Notes: a model not told the origin generated them from the letters alone. Shown: positions 45,757 through 54,951, counted from the stretch's first letter. The stretch is DNA of 64,000 bases from an uncultured Muribaculaceae bacterium (GCA_910578385.1 CAJTQV010000001.1:1-64000); one strand, 5' to 3'. Translations and numbers: made by a program.

Positions 45757-46470
45757 ATGCGAAAGTCTCTGTTCAGGTTCAAGAAGTTTGATTGTCATCA
45801 CGGCTCCGGTTCCATGAAAATCGGGGTCGATGCCGTGCTTGTCGGAGCATGGGCGGATGTGAGCGGGGCCGGGACGATTCTTGATGTAGGAACAGGTTGC
45901 GGTGTCATTGCTCTTATGTGCGCCCAGAGAAATGAGTCTGCACGAGTCTATGGCATAGATGTCGATGCCGCTTCGGTTGCCGAGGCAGAAGGTAATTTCT
46001 GTGGCTGTCCATGGCATGAACGCCTTGAAGCAAAACTTGAAGATTTTAATAATATTACGCTGAACGACATCGACTTGATAATTTCAAACCCTCCTTATTT
46101 CGAGAGCGGCGTAATTCATCCGGACAGTCCGCGCATGGTAGCCCGACATAAGGACAATCTTTCGCCCGAGGCATTGCTTACACGGGGATGTGAGTACTTG
46201 TCCGACACCGGCAGGATTGCAATGATAGTTCCTTCTGAACAATATCGGCATCTGTTGGACGTGGCACATGACGCAGGTCTCGTTGCAGTGCGTGCGGCAT
46301 GGGTAAGAGGTCATCTTGCCGCACCCGTCAAAAGAGTGCTGATTGAGTTCTCACGGATTGGAGATGAGATTGATGAAGCTCATATCCCTCTGCTTACATT
46401 GGAGAACGTCCCCGGCGAGCCTACTGATGAACATCGCGTCTTATGTCGGGATTTTTACCTTAAATTCTGA
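45757..46470 (+). CDS. trmN6: tRNA1(Val) adenine-37 N6-methyltransferase
   Basis: 237 residues. A class I SAM-dependent methyltransferase: FRFKKFDCHHGSGSMKIGVDAVLVGAW at the start, motif I LDVGTGCGVIALM (about 46-58), and the amino-methylation motif ISNPPYF (about 109-115). This combination (FxxKxFxxxxxxxxMKxGxDxxLLGAW and NPPY) is typical of the YfiC/TrmN6 family, which methylates A37 of tRNA-Val. Confidence 0.9.
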   Translation: MRKSLFRFKKFDCHHGSGSMKIGVDAVLVGAWADVSGAGTILDVGTGCGVIALMCAQRNESARVYGIDVDAASVAEAEGNFCGCPWHERLEAKLEDFNNITLNDIDLIISNPPYFESGVIHPDSPRMVARHKDNLSPEALLTRGCEYLSDTGRIAMIVPSEQYRHLLDVAHDAGLVAVRAAWVRGHLAAPVKRVLIEFSRIGDEIDEAHIPLLTLENVPGEPTDEHRVLCRDFYLKF

Positions 46471-46510
46471 AAATGACAAAGATTTAACACTAATTGTCAG
46501 ACTTTTTGAT

Positions 46511-46518
46511 TATATTTG
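46511..46518 (+). promoter_or_regulatory. Putative -7 element of the Trp-rich protein gene
   Basis: TATATTTG fits TAnnTTTG, 69 bases upstream of the start. The -33 is unclear. Confidence 0.45.
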
Positions 46519-46587
46519 CATATAAACCCTTAAACTGATTCATTTGTTACATGTCTAAGGGTTAAACTAACGATAAAACCGACAGCT

Positions 46588-47862
46588 ATGAAGAGAATTT
46601 TATTAGGTCTGGCGATGACCGCCATAGCACTTCCCGGAGCATTTGCCCAGGATGAGTTCGATGACATATACTACAATCCGAAGTCGAAAAAGGAAACGAA
46701 GAAAGATTCCAAGAATGCCTCGAACTACATTGCCGATTTCAGTTCCATGGATGTGGACGATTATAACCGCCGCGGTTTCTATTACGAGACCGCCGTCGAC
46801 ACTATCGGCCAGACCGCCGAGAATGCAGAGGATTTTGTCTACACTCAGCAGATTCAGAAATACTACAACCCGACCATCGTGGTCGATAACTCGGATGTCC
46901 TTGCCGATATCCTTGAAGATTCATACGGCAACGTCGAGATTGTGATTGACAACGGTTATCCGACCTTCACCTCCATCTATACCGGCGGTTATGGCTGGGC
47001 ACCCTCTTATTATAACTGGTGCATTCGCCCGTCGTGGAGCTGGAACTACGCGTGGGGTCCCTTCTCGTGGTCTTGGAACTGGGGTCCGTCGTGGACATGG
47101 GGACCCTCTTGGAGCTGGGGATATGGTCCGTCGTGGGCATATTATCCGCCGGCATGGGGATATTACCCTCCGCGTCCGCCGCATCATGGATATTATCCGC
47201 CGCGTCCTCCTCATAACGGTCATTACTCATATAACCGTCCCGGTGCAGGTCGTCCCTACGCTCCTAATGCAGGTTGGTCGCACAATACCCGTCCCGGTGG
47301 AAATTACAACGGTGCAGGTTCAGTAGCTCGTCCCGGCTCACGCCCTGCCGGCAAACCTGCCGCATCAGGTCGTCCGGTAACCAATACTAACCGTTATAAC
47401 GGACACCGTACCCAGTCTTCCGCTACAGTTGGCACAAGCCGTCCCGCAGGAAACAGAACTCCTCAGGGTGCAGTTACGAATACAACCGGCCGTCGTGTAT
47501 CGGGTGCCGCTGCAAAAGAGGCATCTGTCAGCACAAACGTAAAGACTTCTGGAACCAATAACAGGGTCTCGACCACAAAGAGCAGCACCAATGCGACAAA
47601 GGCAAGCGGCACAATGACCACGACAACCAACCGCAGGTCATCTACTTCGACAAGCACTAACCGCACAACTACGACAAACAGCAACCGTAGTACGTCTACA
47701 AATAACCGCAGCTACAATACCACTAACCGTAGCACTACTTCAAACCGCAGTTATAACACCGGCACATCGCGCAGCAGCGGAGGCGGTGCTTACCGTGGCG
47801 GAGGTGGAGCCTCAAGAGGTGGCGGCGGTGGCGGACACCGTGGTGGCGGAGGTCGCCGATAA
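46588..47862 (+). CDS. Secreted low-complexity Trp/Pro/Gly-rich protein
   Basis: 424 residues. A signal peptide (about 1-20, ending GAFAQ) is followed by an acidic region (about 20-125), then a block rich in Trp, Ser, Gly and Tyr with WGPSW-type repeats (about 140-190), a His/Pro/Tyr part with two YYPPRPPH units (about 188-210), a long Ser/Thr/Asn/Arg region (about 255-395) and a terminal Gly-rich tail with RGGGG units. The function is not known; similar proteins are often surface or gliding-like structural components. It precedes an OmpP1-like gene by 22 bases. Confidence 0.7.
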   Translation: MKRILLGLAMTAIALPGAFAQDEFDDIYYNPKSKKETKKDSKNASNYIADFSSMDVDDYNRRGFYYETAVDTIGQTAENAEDFVYTQQIQKYYNPTIVVDNSDVLADILEDSYGNVEIVIDNGYPTFTSIYTGGYGWAPSYYNWCIRPSWSWNYAWGPFSWSWNWGPSWTWGPSWSWGYGPSWAYYPPAWGYYPPRPPHHGYYPPRPPHNGHYSYNRPGAGRPYAPNAGWSHNTRPGGNYNGAGSVARPGSRPAGKPAASGRPVTNTNRYNGHRTQSSATVGTSRPAGNRTPQGAVTNTTGRRVSGAAAKEASVSTNVKTSGTNNRVSTTKSSTNATKASGTMTTTTNRRSSTSTSTNRTTTTNSNRSTSTNNRSYNTTNRSTTSNRSYNTGTSRSSGGGAYRGGGGASRGGGGGGHRGGGGRR

Positions 47863-47884
47863 GACTATTGTAAAACAGTAACCT

Positions 47885-49597
47885 ATGAAAAAGATATTTA
47901 CCCTTGTCTCAGCTGTGGCTCTTCCGGGTCTGCTCTGCGCCCAGAGCGTACCCACCGCGTTGAGAATATCCCAGAATGATCTGCGTGGCACCGCCCGCTT
48001 CATGTCGATGGGTGGTGCGTTCGGTGCCCTTGGCGGTGACCTGTCTGCCCTTACCCAGAATCCCGGCGGTATCGGTATCTACCGCAGCAACGAGATTGGC
48101 TTCACGCTCGGCCTTGATATGAATGAGTCTCAGTCGAATTCTTCCGGTCTTACCCAGACTGACCACATGACACGCTTCAATCTGAACAATATCGGTGGTG
48201 TTTTCACGCTCAAGCTCTATAATAATGTGATGCCGAATATCAATTTCGGCTTCACTTACAATAAGGCCGCTTCGTTCAACCGCCGGTTCAAGGGCGGTGT
48301 GCCTGATTTGCGCAATTCTATGAGCAATTACATAGCGGGTCTATGCAACGCCAACGGCTTGACCGAGGATGATGTGATGACTACTTCGGACTACGACCCC
48401 TACAATCCTCCCTATGGCTCGCGCAGTGTGCCTTGGCTGGCTGTTCTTGGCTATGATGCCCTGCTTACCAATCCTGAGGGTGATCCTGACAATCCCCGCT
48501 GGTATGGTCAGTATGGCGAAGGTACAACCGGAAACGGATATTTCGAGGTGAACGAGAAAGGTTCGGTCGATGAGTACAACATCGCCATAGGTGGCAACAT
48601 CAATAATGTGGTTTACTGGGGTATGGATTTTGACATTACTTCGGTTGATTACCGCATTCAGTCGGTATGGGGTGAGTCGCTCGACAATGCCTACGTCTAT
48701 AATCCCAACATGCAGGGTGTAGGCCGCTACAACGCCGACTGGGCACTCTATGACAACTACCGTGTGAACGGCACCGGCTTCAATTTCAAGCTCGGTGTGA
48801 TTGTCAAGCCGATTCAGGAACTTCGTCTCGGCCTCGCTTTCCACACGCCGACTTACTATAATCTCAGTGAGACATACTCTGACACCCATATGGCCTTCAA
48901 CTATCCGTTCAAGATGGATTACGTGCAGACGTGGGCCAATGACGGCTATCCGGCTTCCAACAGTTTCAATTTCAAGACACCTTGGAAGGTGATTGCGAGT
49001 GTGGCCGGCGTTATCGGTAACAATCTGATCGTCTCGGCCGACTATCAGTGGGATGGTTACGGAACGATGCGTTATTCCGATGCTGACATGTATGGTTATT
49101 ATGACCCCTGGTATGACTGGGATGATCCATGGTCAGACTGGGGAGGCTGGTATGGTGCGCCGCAGTCGCGCTCGAACGGGCGTGTTGACTATATGAGTGC
49201 GAACGACTATGCCAATTCCAAGATCAAGGAGATATACCGCGACACCCACACTCTCCGTCTCGGCGCCGAGTTCCGCGTGCTCCCGAGCTTCAGCATCCGT
49301 GCCGGTTACAGTTTCTATACCTCCCCTGTGACCACCAAGGCTAAGGATGGCAGAGTTGAGATTCCCGGTACGGGAGTGATGACAAACTACACGCTCGACA
49401 ACACCACGAACTACATCACATGCGGTGTCGGTTACAAGCACAAGGGATTCTACGCGGACCTCGCTTATGTTTACAAGCATCAGACTTCGGAGTATTATCC
49501 CTTCAGTCCTGACGTGATGGATATGGCAACTGCCGTGAAATCGAAACTCGCTTTCAACAATTCACAGTTGGCCCTCTCGATAGGCTATAAATTCTGA
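47885..49597 (+). CDS. OmpP1/FadL-like outer-membrane transport protein
   Basis: 570 residues. A signal peptide (about 1-20, ending LLCAQ) and then the hallmark GTARFMSMGGAFGALGGDLSALTQNPGGIGIY of the OmpP1/FadL/TodX family, in which the N-terminus plugs the barrel. Many aromatic strands follow, and an Asp/Tyr/Trp-rich stretch (about 398-425: YDPWYDWDDPW) probably forms a surface loop. It imports hydrophobic compounds in other bacteria; substrate unknown. It appears to be in an operon with the Trp-rich gene. Confidence 0.85.
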   Translation: MKKIFTLVSAVALPGLLCAQSVPTALRISQNDLRGTARFMSMGGAFGALGGDLSALTQNPGGIGIYRSNEIGFTLGLDMNESQSNSSGLTQTDHMTRFNLNNIGGVFTLKLYNNVMPNINFGFTYNKAASFNRRFKGGVPDLRNSMSNYIAGLCNANGLTEDDVMTTSDYDPYNPPYGSRSVPWLAVLGYDALLTNPEGDPDNPRWYGQYGEGTTGNGYFEVNEKGSVDEYNIAIGGNINNVVYWGMDFDITSVDYRIQSVWGESLDNAYVYNPNMQGVGRYNADWALYDNYRVNGTGFNFKLGVIVKPIQELRLGLAFHTPTYYNLSETYSDTHMAFNYPFKMDYVQTWANDGYPASNSFNFKTPWKVIASVAGVIGNNLIVSADYQWDGYGTMRYSDADMYGYYDPWYDWDDPWSDWGGWYGAPQSRSNGRVDYMSANDYANSKIKEIYRDTHTLRLGAEFRVLPSFSIRAGYSFYTSPVTTKAKDGRVEIPGTGVMTNYTLDNTTNYITCGVGYKHKGFYADLAYVYKHQTSEYYPFSPDVMDMATAVKSKLAFNNSQLALSIGYKF

Positions 49598-49604
49598 TAA
49601 GACC

Positions 49605-50558
49605 ATGAAGATTGTAGTTCTTGACGCTTATGGACTTGATCATGGTATCGAATCCTGGAAACTTCTTGAGGAGATAGGGGAGGTGGTGTCGTACGAGACA
49701 TCGCCTGCCGATACAGTTCTCGAACGCGCTGCAGGTGCGGAGATTCTTCTCACAAACAAGACAAAACTCACCGGAGAAATGCTCCGTGCATTACCCGATG
49801 TGAAGTATATCGGGATTCTTGCCACCGGTACCAATGTGGTTGACCTCGACGCAGCACGTGAGCTTGGCATTGAGGTGACAAATATTCCGGCCTACAGCAC
49901 CGAGTCAGTTGCCCAGATGGTATTCTCCCACCTCCTTGCCATTGTGACGAGGGTGGAACGTTACACTGCTCAGAACCGTGATGGCAAATGGTCGCGCTCC
50001 ACTAATTTCGTATATTGGGACGAACCGCTGATTGAACTTTATGGCAAGACTTTCGGCATAGTTGGTCTTGGTCACATCGGGAGTGCGGTGGCGCGTATCG
50101 CCTTGGCGTTTGGCATGAAGGTCAAGGCTTATACGTCAAAAGATGCGTCGCAGCTGCCGGAGGGAATCACTAAGGCTTCACTCGACGAACTGTTTGCCGA
50201 GTCTGACGTTCTGTCGCTCCATTGTCCTCTAACTGACGACACCCATCATCTTGTCAATGCAAAAAGATTGTCGGAGATGAAGAAGTCGGCCATACTGATC
50301 AATACAGGCAGAGGGCAGCTGATAGATGAGCAGGCACTTGCAGATGCTCTGAATGCCGGTGCTATCCACGCTGCCGGACTGGATGTGATGTCGCAGGAAC
50401 CGCCGCGTGCGGACAACCCGTTGCTCTCGGCACGCAACTGCTTCACGACGCCCCACATAGGCTGGGCCACAGTAGAGGCCCGCGAACGCCTCATGCAGAC
50501 CGCAGCCTCCAACCTGACCGCCTACCTCTCCGGCACCCCTCGTAATAGTGTCGTGTAA
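49605..50558 (+). CDS. D-2-hydroxyacid dehydrogenase (hydroxypyruvate reductase-like)
   Basis: 317 residues. NAD(P)-dependent reduction of 2-oxoacids such as hydroxypyruvate. It shows the nucleotide motif GLGHIGSAVAR (about 153-163), INTGRGQLIDEQAL (about 228-241, with the substrate Arg), catalytic Glu in SQEPPRADNPLL and His in TPHIGWAT. The length is that of the family. It starts 7 bases after the OmpP1-like gene and is followed by a terminator. Confidence 0.9.
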   Translation: MKIVVLDAYGLDHGIESWKLLEEIGEVVSYETSPADTVLERAAGAEILLTNKTKLTGEMLRALPDVKYIGILATGTNVVDLDAARELGIEVTNIPAYSTESVAQMVFSHLLAIVTRVERYTAQNRDGKWSRSTNFVYWDEPLIELYGKTFGIVGLGHIGSAVARIALAFGMKVKAYTSKDASQLPEGITKASLDELFAESDVLSLHCPLTDDTHHLVNAKRLSEMKKSAILINTGRGQLIDEQALADALNAGAIHAAGLDVMSQEPPRADNPLLSARNCFTTPHIGWATVEARERLMQTAASNLTAYLSGTPRNSVV

Positions 50559-50596
50559 TCCGTCCCTGTCTCTCTATTATCGAACAAAAAATAAGA

Positions 50597-50628
50597 ACTG
50601 GCCATGCACCAATCAGTGCATGGCCAGT
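50597..50628. terminator. Bidirectional terminator
   Basis: ACTGGCCATGCAC pairs with GTGCATGGCCAGT around CAATCA, a perfect 13-bp stem. It sits between the dehydrogenase gene (rightward) and prfH (leftward), with CTTGGTTT on the right. Confidence 0.8.
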
Positions 50629-50650
50629 CTTGGTTTAACGCTTTTGGTAT

Positions 50651-51259
50651 TCAGCCTAACGGTCCCCGGAAGGTTTTGACGGGGTTGCCGCGTTGCAGTG
50701 AATCATGCTCGGTCCAGTTGGCGTTTCGCGCCTCGCTGATTTTTTCTTCCCGAAGTTCCATTAGCTTCAGAAGCAACCGTTCGCGGGCACGGGTTCTGTT
50801 CTGTGACTGCGAACGCTCTTCGGAACATTTGACAGACATCCCGGTCGGCTTGTGAGTCGCACGTACAGCCGTCTCGACCTTGTTGACGTTCTGGCCACCT
50901 TTGCCTCCTGAGCGGCATGTCTCATAATCTATGTCTGATTCTTTGACCTCGGGGAGCGACAATGGGTCGATGAAATGAACGCCGACAAACCAGTTGCTGC
51001 GCTTGTGGTTGGGCCGGTAAGGATTGTGCGTGGACCGCCAAAGTACCGAACCTTCCCATTCCCGTATAACTTCTTGCGCGATCTCTGTTTCCGATCCGAG
51101 GGTCATCGACATGTAGCATCCGCGGGCATCCTTGTGTTCTTCTGTGTCTACAATCTGCAAGGAGGGCACCGCTTTCATGAGTTCTTTGGCGACGAGCGCA
51201 ACGACGCGCGCGCATTCCACCGGGCCGCGTCCGGCAGTTATCTGTACATACTTCTTCAT
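50651..51259 (-). CDS. prfH: Peptide chain release factor homologue PrfH
   Basis: 202 residues. A release-factor-like peptidyl-tRNA hydrolase with GGQ in SGGKGGQNVNKVETAVRAT (about 117-135) and the basic RSQSQNRTRARERLL helix, but without the stop-codon-recognising domains of RF1/RF2. PrfH proteins are coded with a special RtcB; published work proposes that they rescue ribosomes whose 16S rRNA has been cut at the decoding centre, with RtcB re-ligating the break. Here its start overlaps the RtcB stop by 4 bases, the same pairing. Confidence 0.9.
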   Translation of the reverse strand: MKKYVQITAGRGPVECARVVALVAKELMKAVPSLQIVDTEEHKDARGCYMSMTLGSETEIAQEVIREWEGSVLWRSTHNPYRPNHKRSNWFVGVHFIDPLSLPEVKESDIDYETCRSGGKGGQNVNKVETAVRATHKPTGMSVKCSEERSQSQNRTRARERLLLKLMELREEKISEARNANWTEHDSLQRGNPVKTFRGPLG

Positions 51260-52458
51260 TGCTTCGGTACGTCTTTGATGTTCAACTTCGGTTTTACCAT
51301 CGCGACAACCTCTGCGGTTGGTTCAATTAGCCTGAGAATCTCCTCCATTGGCTTGTATGCCTGAGGCGATTCGTCGAGAGTGCCGCCGCATACGGATGTC
51401 GAGAATATTCCCGACATCGAGTCCTCGAACTCTGCGAGTTGAATCTGCTTGCGGGCCTGCGCACGTGACATGATGCGACCTGCACCATGCGGTGCGCTGC
51501 ATAGCCAATCCTCATTCCCTTTACCTACACATACAGCTATGCCGTCGCGCATGTTGAACGGGATACAGATTCTCTCCCCCTCGGCGGCGTTGATTGCCCC
51601 CTTGCGCAGCATGGGATGCTCGTCATCTACTGAGATGTAGTTGTGCGTGGTGAAGATTGACTCCTCGCATTTCGCCTTGTTGATTTTCTTGACAATGGCC
51701 AGAATCCTGTCCCGGATTGTGATATGGTTGAATCGGGCGTAAGCCTGAGCGATGACCATGTCAGAGAGGTAGCCGTTGAAAGAATCGCCCCACAGGAATC
51801 CGGCCATGTCGCCACGCTTCGGATTAGCGGCGATGTTGTGCCAGTGGCCGGCTACTTTGGCACCAAGATTACGTGATCCGCAGTGGATTGTAATCCACCC
51901 TTCACCGGTTGCTGCATCCTCGCCATACTCGATGAAGTGGTTCCCTCCGCCTAGCGAACCTATGCTCTTGTAGAAGATTCCCTCCTGAAGTTTGATGCGT
52001 CGGCAGAAGTCGGTGATGAACCGGCCGTCGATACGAGGCATCTCGTTGATCAGATCAGGTGCGGCAGAGCGTGAGCGGTTATATTGCGAGTTAAGAAACT
52101 TGAAAAGCTCCTTCTCGTTGAGACTGTTTTTGGCGCAAATCTCCTTTCCTGTCGGAACAGTCTCCCGGATACGGTGATCCAGAAGAGGGAATTGTTCCGG
52201 GTTGACAGCTGTGGAAAGCCGGTGCATGGAGATTGTGCATCCTATGTCGGCACCCACATGGTCAGGATTTACGAAAGCGCCGATTTGATACGCAGTGCCG
52301 ACATTGCAGGCATTTCCCGCGTGGACATCCGGCATTTGCGCTATTTTTATACCCTCGAAAGCCTTGTGGTCACACTGGGCCTGAATCCAGCCGATGGCCT
52401 CGCTTTCGATATTTTCTGTGAATATTTCTGCTGTGGTATATTTACCTGTTATAAACAT
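51256..52458 (-). CDS. rtcB: RNA-splicing/repair ligase RtcB (PrfH-linked type)
   Basis: 400 residues. It ligates RNA 3'-phosphate or cyclic phosphate to 5'-OH using GTP and Mn. Motifs: MPDVHAGNACNVGTA (about 42-56), HVGADIGCTI (about 67-76), GGGNHFIEYG (about 173-182) and SAPHGAGRIMSRAQA with the His that is guanylylated. At 400 residues it is shorter than the stand-alone RtcB (about 480), as is usual for the PrfH partner. Together the two genes form a ribosome-repair pair, possibly an answer to ribotoxins. Confidence 0.93.
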   Translation of the reverse strand: MFITGKYTTAEIFTENIESEAIGWIQAQCDHKAFEGIKIAQMPDVHAGNACNVGTAYQIGAFVNPDHVGADIGCTISMHRLSTAVNPEQFPLLDHRIRETVPTGKEICAKNSLNEKELFKFLNSQYNRSRSAAPDLINEMPRIDGRFITDFCRRIKLQEGIFYKSIGSLGGGNHFIEYGEDAATGEGWITIHCGSRNLGAKVAGHWHNIAANPKRGDMAGFLWGDSFNGYLSDMVIAQAYARFNHITIRDRILAIVKKINKAKCEESIFTTHNYISVDDEHPMLRKGAINAAEGERICIPFNMRDGIAVCVGKGNEDWLCSAPHGAGRIMSRAQARKQIQLAEFEDSMSGIFSTSVCGGTLDESPQAYKPMEEILRLIEPTAEVVAMVKPKLNIKDVPKQ

Positions 52459-52615
52459 ATAGTCTGTTACTTACAACATTGTGGATTATAAATCCTTTTT
52501 GATAGATGAGGAGATGGAGGTTCCGGTTGAAAGTTGTTGTATTCTGTGTCATGGCTTTAAAATTTAAATGATTGAACTTAGGTTGTTTACTACTGATATA
52601 CACTTATTGTGTATA

Positions 52616-53128
52616 TCAGATATGTGTTACGGTGTCAGTCAGCGGTTTGCGCGAGAAATGGTTGGGCAGAGGAGCAGCTTCGGCATCAGCATAGCCGAGG
52701 TCGAGGAGCATGAGGATTTCCTCATCTTCGGGAAGTCCGAGAAGCGAATGCAGCTTGTCCGGGTCGAAACAGTTCACCCAACATGAGTCAACGTCTGCAT
52801 CAGCGGCCGCAAGCATGAGATGTGTCGCCACAATCGAGGCATCCTCTATGCCGGAATCACGTTTGCCTCCTGGGTAGGTGTAGACATTTTCCTTGTTGAA
52901 GGCAATCACGAGCACCGTCCGTGCGCCATACCGGCAGGGGGTACACTCGTCAATTTTAGCCAGAGACTCGGCAGTCGTGGCTACGTAGATATGCTGTTCC
53001 TGAAGATTTTTCGCAGTCGGAGCCAGTCGGCCGGCTTCGAGGATAGCTGTCAACTTCTCCTCTTCGACCATACGGTCACTATATTTCTTGCACGAATAAC
53101 GCTTTTCAGCGAGCTTTAAGAATTCCAT
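52616..53128 (-). CDS. Nitroreductase-family FMN protein
   Basis: 170 residues. N-terminal FLKLAEKRYSCKKYSDRMV (the SxRxF/Y-type FMN loop), LEAGRLAPTAKNLQEQHIYV and the C-terminal LGYADAEAAPLPNHFSRKPL match small nitroreductases of the anaerobe type. These reduce nitro groups, quinones or flavins with NAD(P)H; the substrate is unknown. Confidence 0.88.
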   Translation of the reverse strand: MEFLKLAEKRYSCKKYSDRMVEEEKLTAILEAGRLAPTAKNLQEQHIYVATTAESLAKIDECTPCRYGARTVLVIAFNKENVYTYPGGKRDSGIEDASIVATHLMLAAADADVDSCWVNCFDPDKLHSLLGLPEDEEILMLLDLGYADAEAAPLPNHFSRKPLTDTVTHI

Positions 53129-53584
53129 GTCGTCTATTATTTTAGGGTATTATAGCAACTTCATCTGAGAGTGTCTGTATATGAATGTTTTCAGAAGTAA
53201 CTCAGGTTATAGCCAGGATGGCTGTGCTACTATTCTTTCAACGCAAAATTAACAAATTTCAGTGAAATATTACCTATCGGCTGCGTATTTTGTTACTTCA
53301 TTGGCTTCTAAAGTCATTATTTAGCCAATTACTATCGTAATTTAGAACGGAATTTAATAACTTTGCATTGTAACATAGAAGTTGTTTAAACTAATTTTTT
53401 ATTAACATTTGCGAGATATTTTTTAGACGATTTTGTCACTCGAAGAGTCAGCAACCTAATGGTTGGTGACGATGAGAGAGGCAAAAGCGGCAAAAAAGAT
53501 CCGCAAAGGTTAATAAAAGAAAGGAATTCAGCTTCATTTTAACTTTCGTAAATTAGTTTAAACAACTTCATACCCTCATTGATA
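53129..53584. other. Intergenic region with promoter elements and a MITE-like element
   Basis: About 450 bases without a supported gene. Holds a leftward TAATTTTG (complement of 53244-53251) for the nitroreductase, a rightward TAACTTTG at 53358-53365, and the inverted-repeat element at 53378-53569. The element separates the rightward promoter from the lipoprotein gene. Confidence 0.55.
53378..53569. mobile_element. MITE-like element, 192 bp
   Basis: Perfect 18-bp terminal inverted repeats, GAAGTTGTTTAAACTAAT (53378-53395) and its reverse complement (53552-53569), enclose 156 bases. ATA flanks both ends (53375-53377 and 53570-53572), consistent with a 3-bp target duplication. No transposase is coded. 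It is probably mobilised by a full-length insertion sequence elsewhere in the genome. Confidence 0.7.
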
Positions 53585-54253
53585 ATGATGAATAAATTCG
53601 GAATAGGATTTCTGGTATTAGCAGCGTTTTTACTCTGCGTGGTTGGAGGGTGTGGTGAGTACACTCCTCCCTCTGACGAAGATATGCTCAGACATCTCGA
53701 TCACCACGAGTCGGAGTTCAATGAAATTGTGGAGATTTTAAACCGATTGCCGTACGATTCCATACCGGACCGTTATCCGCCGTTCAATCTTACAAATCCG
53801 GAAGATTCATTGTTTCAAGCTATACTACGCGACAGGGATAGAGCGCGTCTTGACAGCCTCCTGAAGCGTGTGAATTGCGAATGTGTGCGCCGATACACCT
53901 ATAATTATCTTGATGAAAGAGAAATAGACAAGGTTATAAGTTCTGTTACTTGTTCACAAGATAATGAGGTGCTGCACAAAGGGTATAGTTTCCAATGTTA
54001 TGTGGATGGTTATTCGGTTGGCTCATCAATTGAAAAATCGTTGGTGTATGTTCTCGATGGCGAGGATGCTGCAAAATCCGAAAAAAGCAAATTCAGCTAC
54101 AATGGAGAGAGGAGTTTCGGAGACAGCATCTTCACGGTCAATACCGACACCGAACAATACCGAAGCATTATGCGCCGAAGCTCTGATATACACGCCGCAA
54201 CAATCCGACGTCATCTCCGCGCCAACTGGCTCATCCTCCTGTGCATTGATTAA
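53585..54253 (+). CDS. Lipoprotein of unknown function
   Basis: 222 residues. The in-frame TTG at 53579 lies just after the MITE-like element; ATG at 53585 is a better start. The signal ends CVVGGC, so Cys23 is lipidated. The N-terminal part is acidic and helical, with the remainder mixed. No homology recognised. An AT-rich accessory region with a decayed toxin gene lies downstream on the opposite strand. Confidence 0.6.
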   Translation: MMNKFGIGFLVLAAFLLCVVGGCGEYTPPSDEDMLRHLDHHESEFNEIVEILNRLPYDSIPDRYPPFNLTNPEDSLFQAILRDRDRARLDSLLKRVNCECVRRYTYNYLDEREIDKVISSVTCSQDNEVLHKGYSFQCYVDGYSVGSSIEKSLVYVLDGEDAAKSEKSKFSYNGERSFGDSIFTVNTDTEQYRSIMRRSSDIHAATIRRHLRANWLILLCID

Positions 54254-54346
54254 CGCCTCGCCATCAACCTTTGCAAAATTCGGGTTTGTCAATGTTGGGA
54301 GAGGGTATTGCAAGGAGTAATTTATTGAAAGACTGTTATTCCCATT

Positions 54347-54538
54347 TTACTTACTGAAGTGCCGAGATTGGAACATTTTCATTGCTTCTTCAGCAGATAC
54401 TTTAATTGGTTGCCCGTTTGCATCAGCGATGACAACTGGTTCTCCAAGTTTAATTTTGCGTTCTAACATACGCATGGTTGATTGTGCCATTGAACGCAAT
54501 AGATTCTTATGCATGATTAACATTTCTTGTTCAGACAT
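54347..54538 (-). CDS. Small partner protein of the zeta-toxin-like gene
   Basis: 63 residues, SEQEMLIMHKNLLRSMAQST then LERKIKLGEPVVIADANGQ and VSAEEAMKMF. It is downstream of, and overlaps by 22 bases, the zeta-like pseudogene on the same strand. Small genes in this position next to zeta-type kinases are probably antitoxin-like or accessory partners; no DNA-binding motif seen. Confidence 0.55.
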   Translation of the reverse strand: MSEQEMLIMHKNLLRSMAQSTMRMLERKIKLGEPVVIADANGQPIKVSAEEAMKMFQSRHFSK

Positions 54539-54919
54539 GACTCCTTAATTTTTGATAATTTAAACTCGTCTATAACCTTATTGTTCGCTACGATTGGATT
54601 CTGATCCAGACTGTTGTCAAACATCGACCAATTATCCACTAAAGGAACAAACAAGTTGAACAGATTGCTCAATCCAAGCCAATACCTGCGGTGTATGACA
54701 TCCTTGGGTATATTGTGGCCACCGGATTGAACTCGGGCTGCTACTCGCTGCTCAGCCATCTCGGGTGATGGCAGCCAAAAGAATAACAGTGTCACCGTAT
54801 ATCCGGCTTCTTTAGCTCGCCCGACAAGTATTCAGCACTTCCGGAAGCGCTGAAAGCGAGGCTGTGGTTTTGCCCGCCCCGTTACATCCCGCTATGATGT
54901 ACAAATTGAGGTTGTCCAT
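54517..54919 (-). pseudogene. Decayed zeta-toxin-like P-loop kinase gene
   Basis: On the minus strand, an ATG at 54917-54919 begins MDNLNLYIIAGCNGAGKTT, a Walker A of zeta-type kinases. After about 35 codons the frame meets a stop. A shift of one base restores RAKEAGYTVTLLFFWLPSPE, which is the second half of the family, and runs to the stop at 54517. The central part between the P-loop and this strand is missing, so the gene has an internal deletion and a frame change. The intact family members phosphorylate UDP-sugars (zeta) or act as uncharacterised NTPases. Confidence 0.72.
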
Positions 54920-54951
54920 ACGCTACCAAAGAGAAATTGTTACTCTAAACA

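Noticed and set aside
48341..48889. A 182-residue open frame opposite the OmpP1-like gene
   Set aside because: Antisense shadow of a clear outer-membrane protein gene, with Val/Ile-rich composition and no supporting signals.
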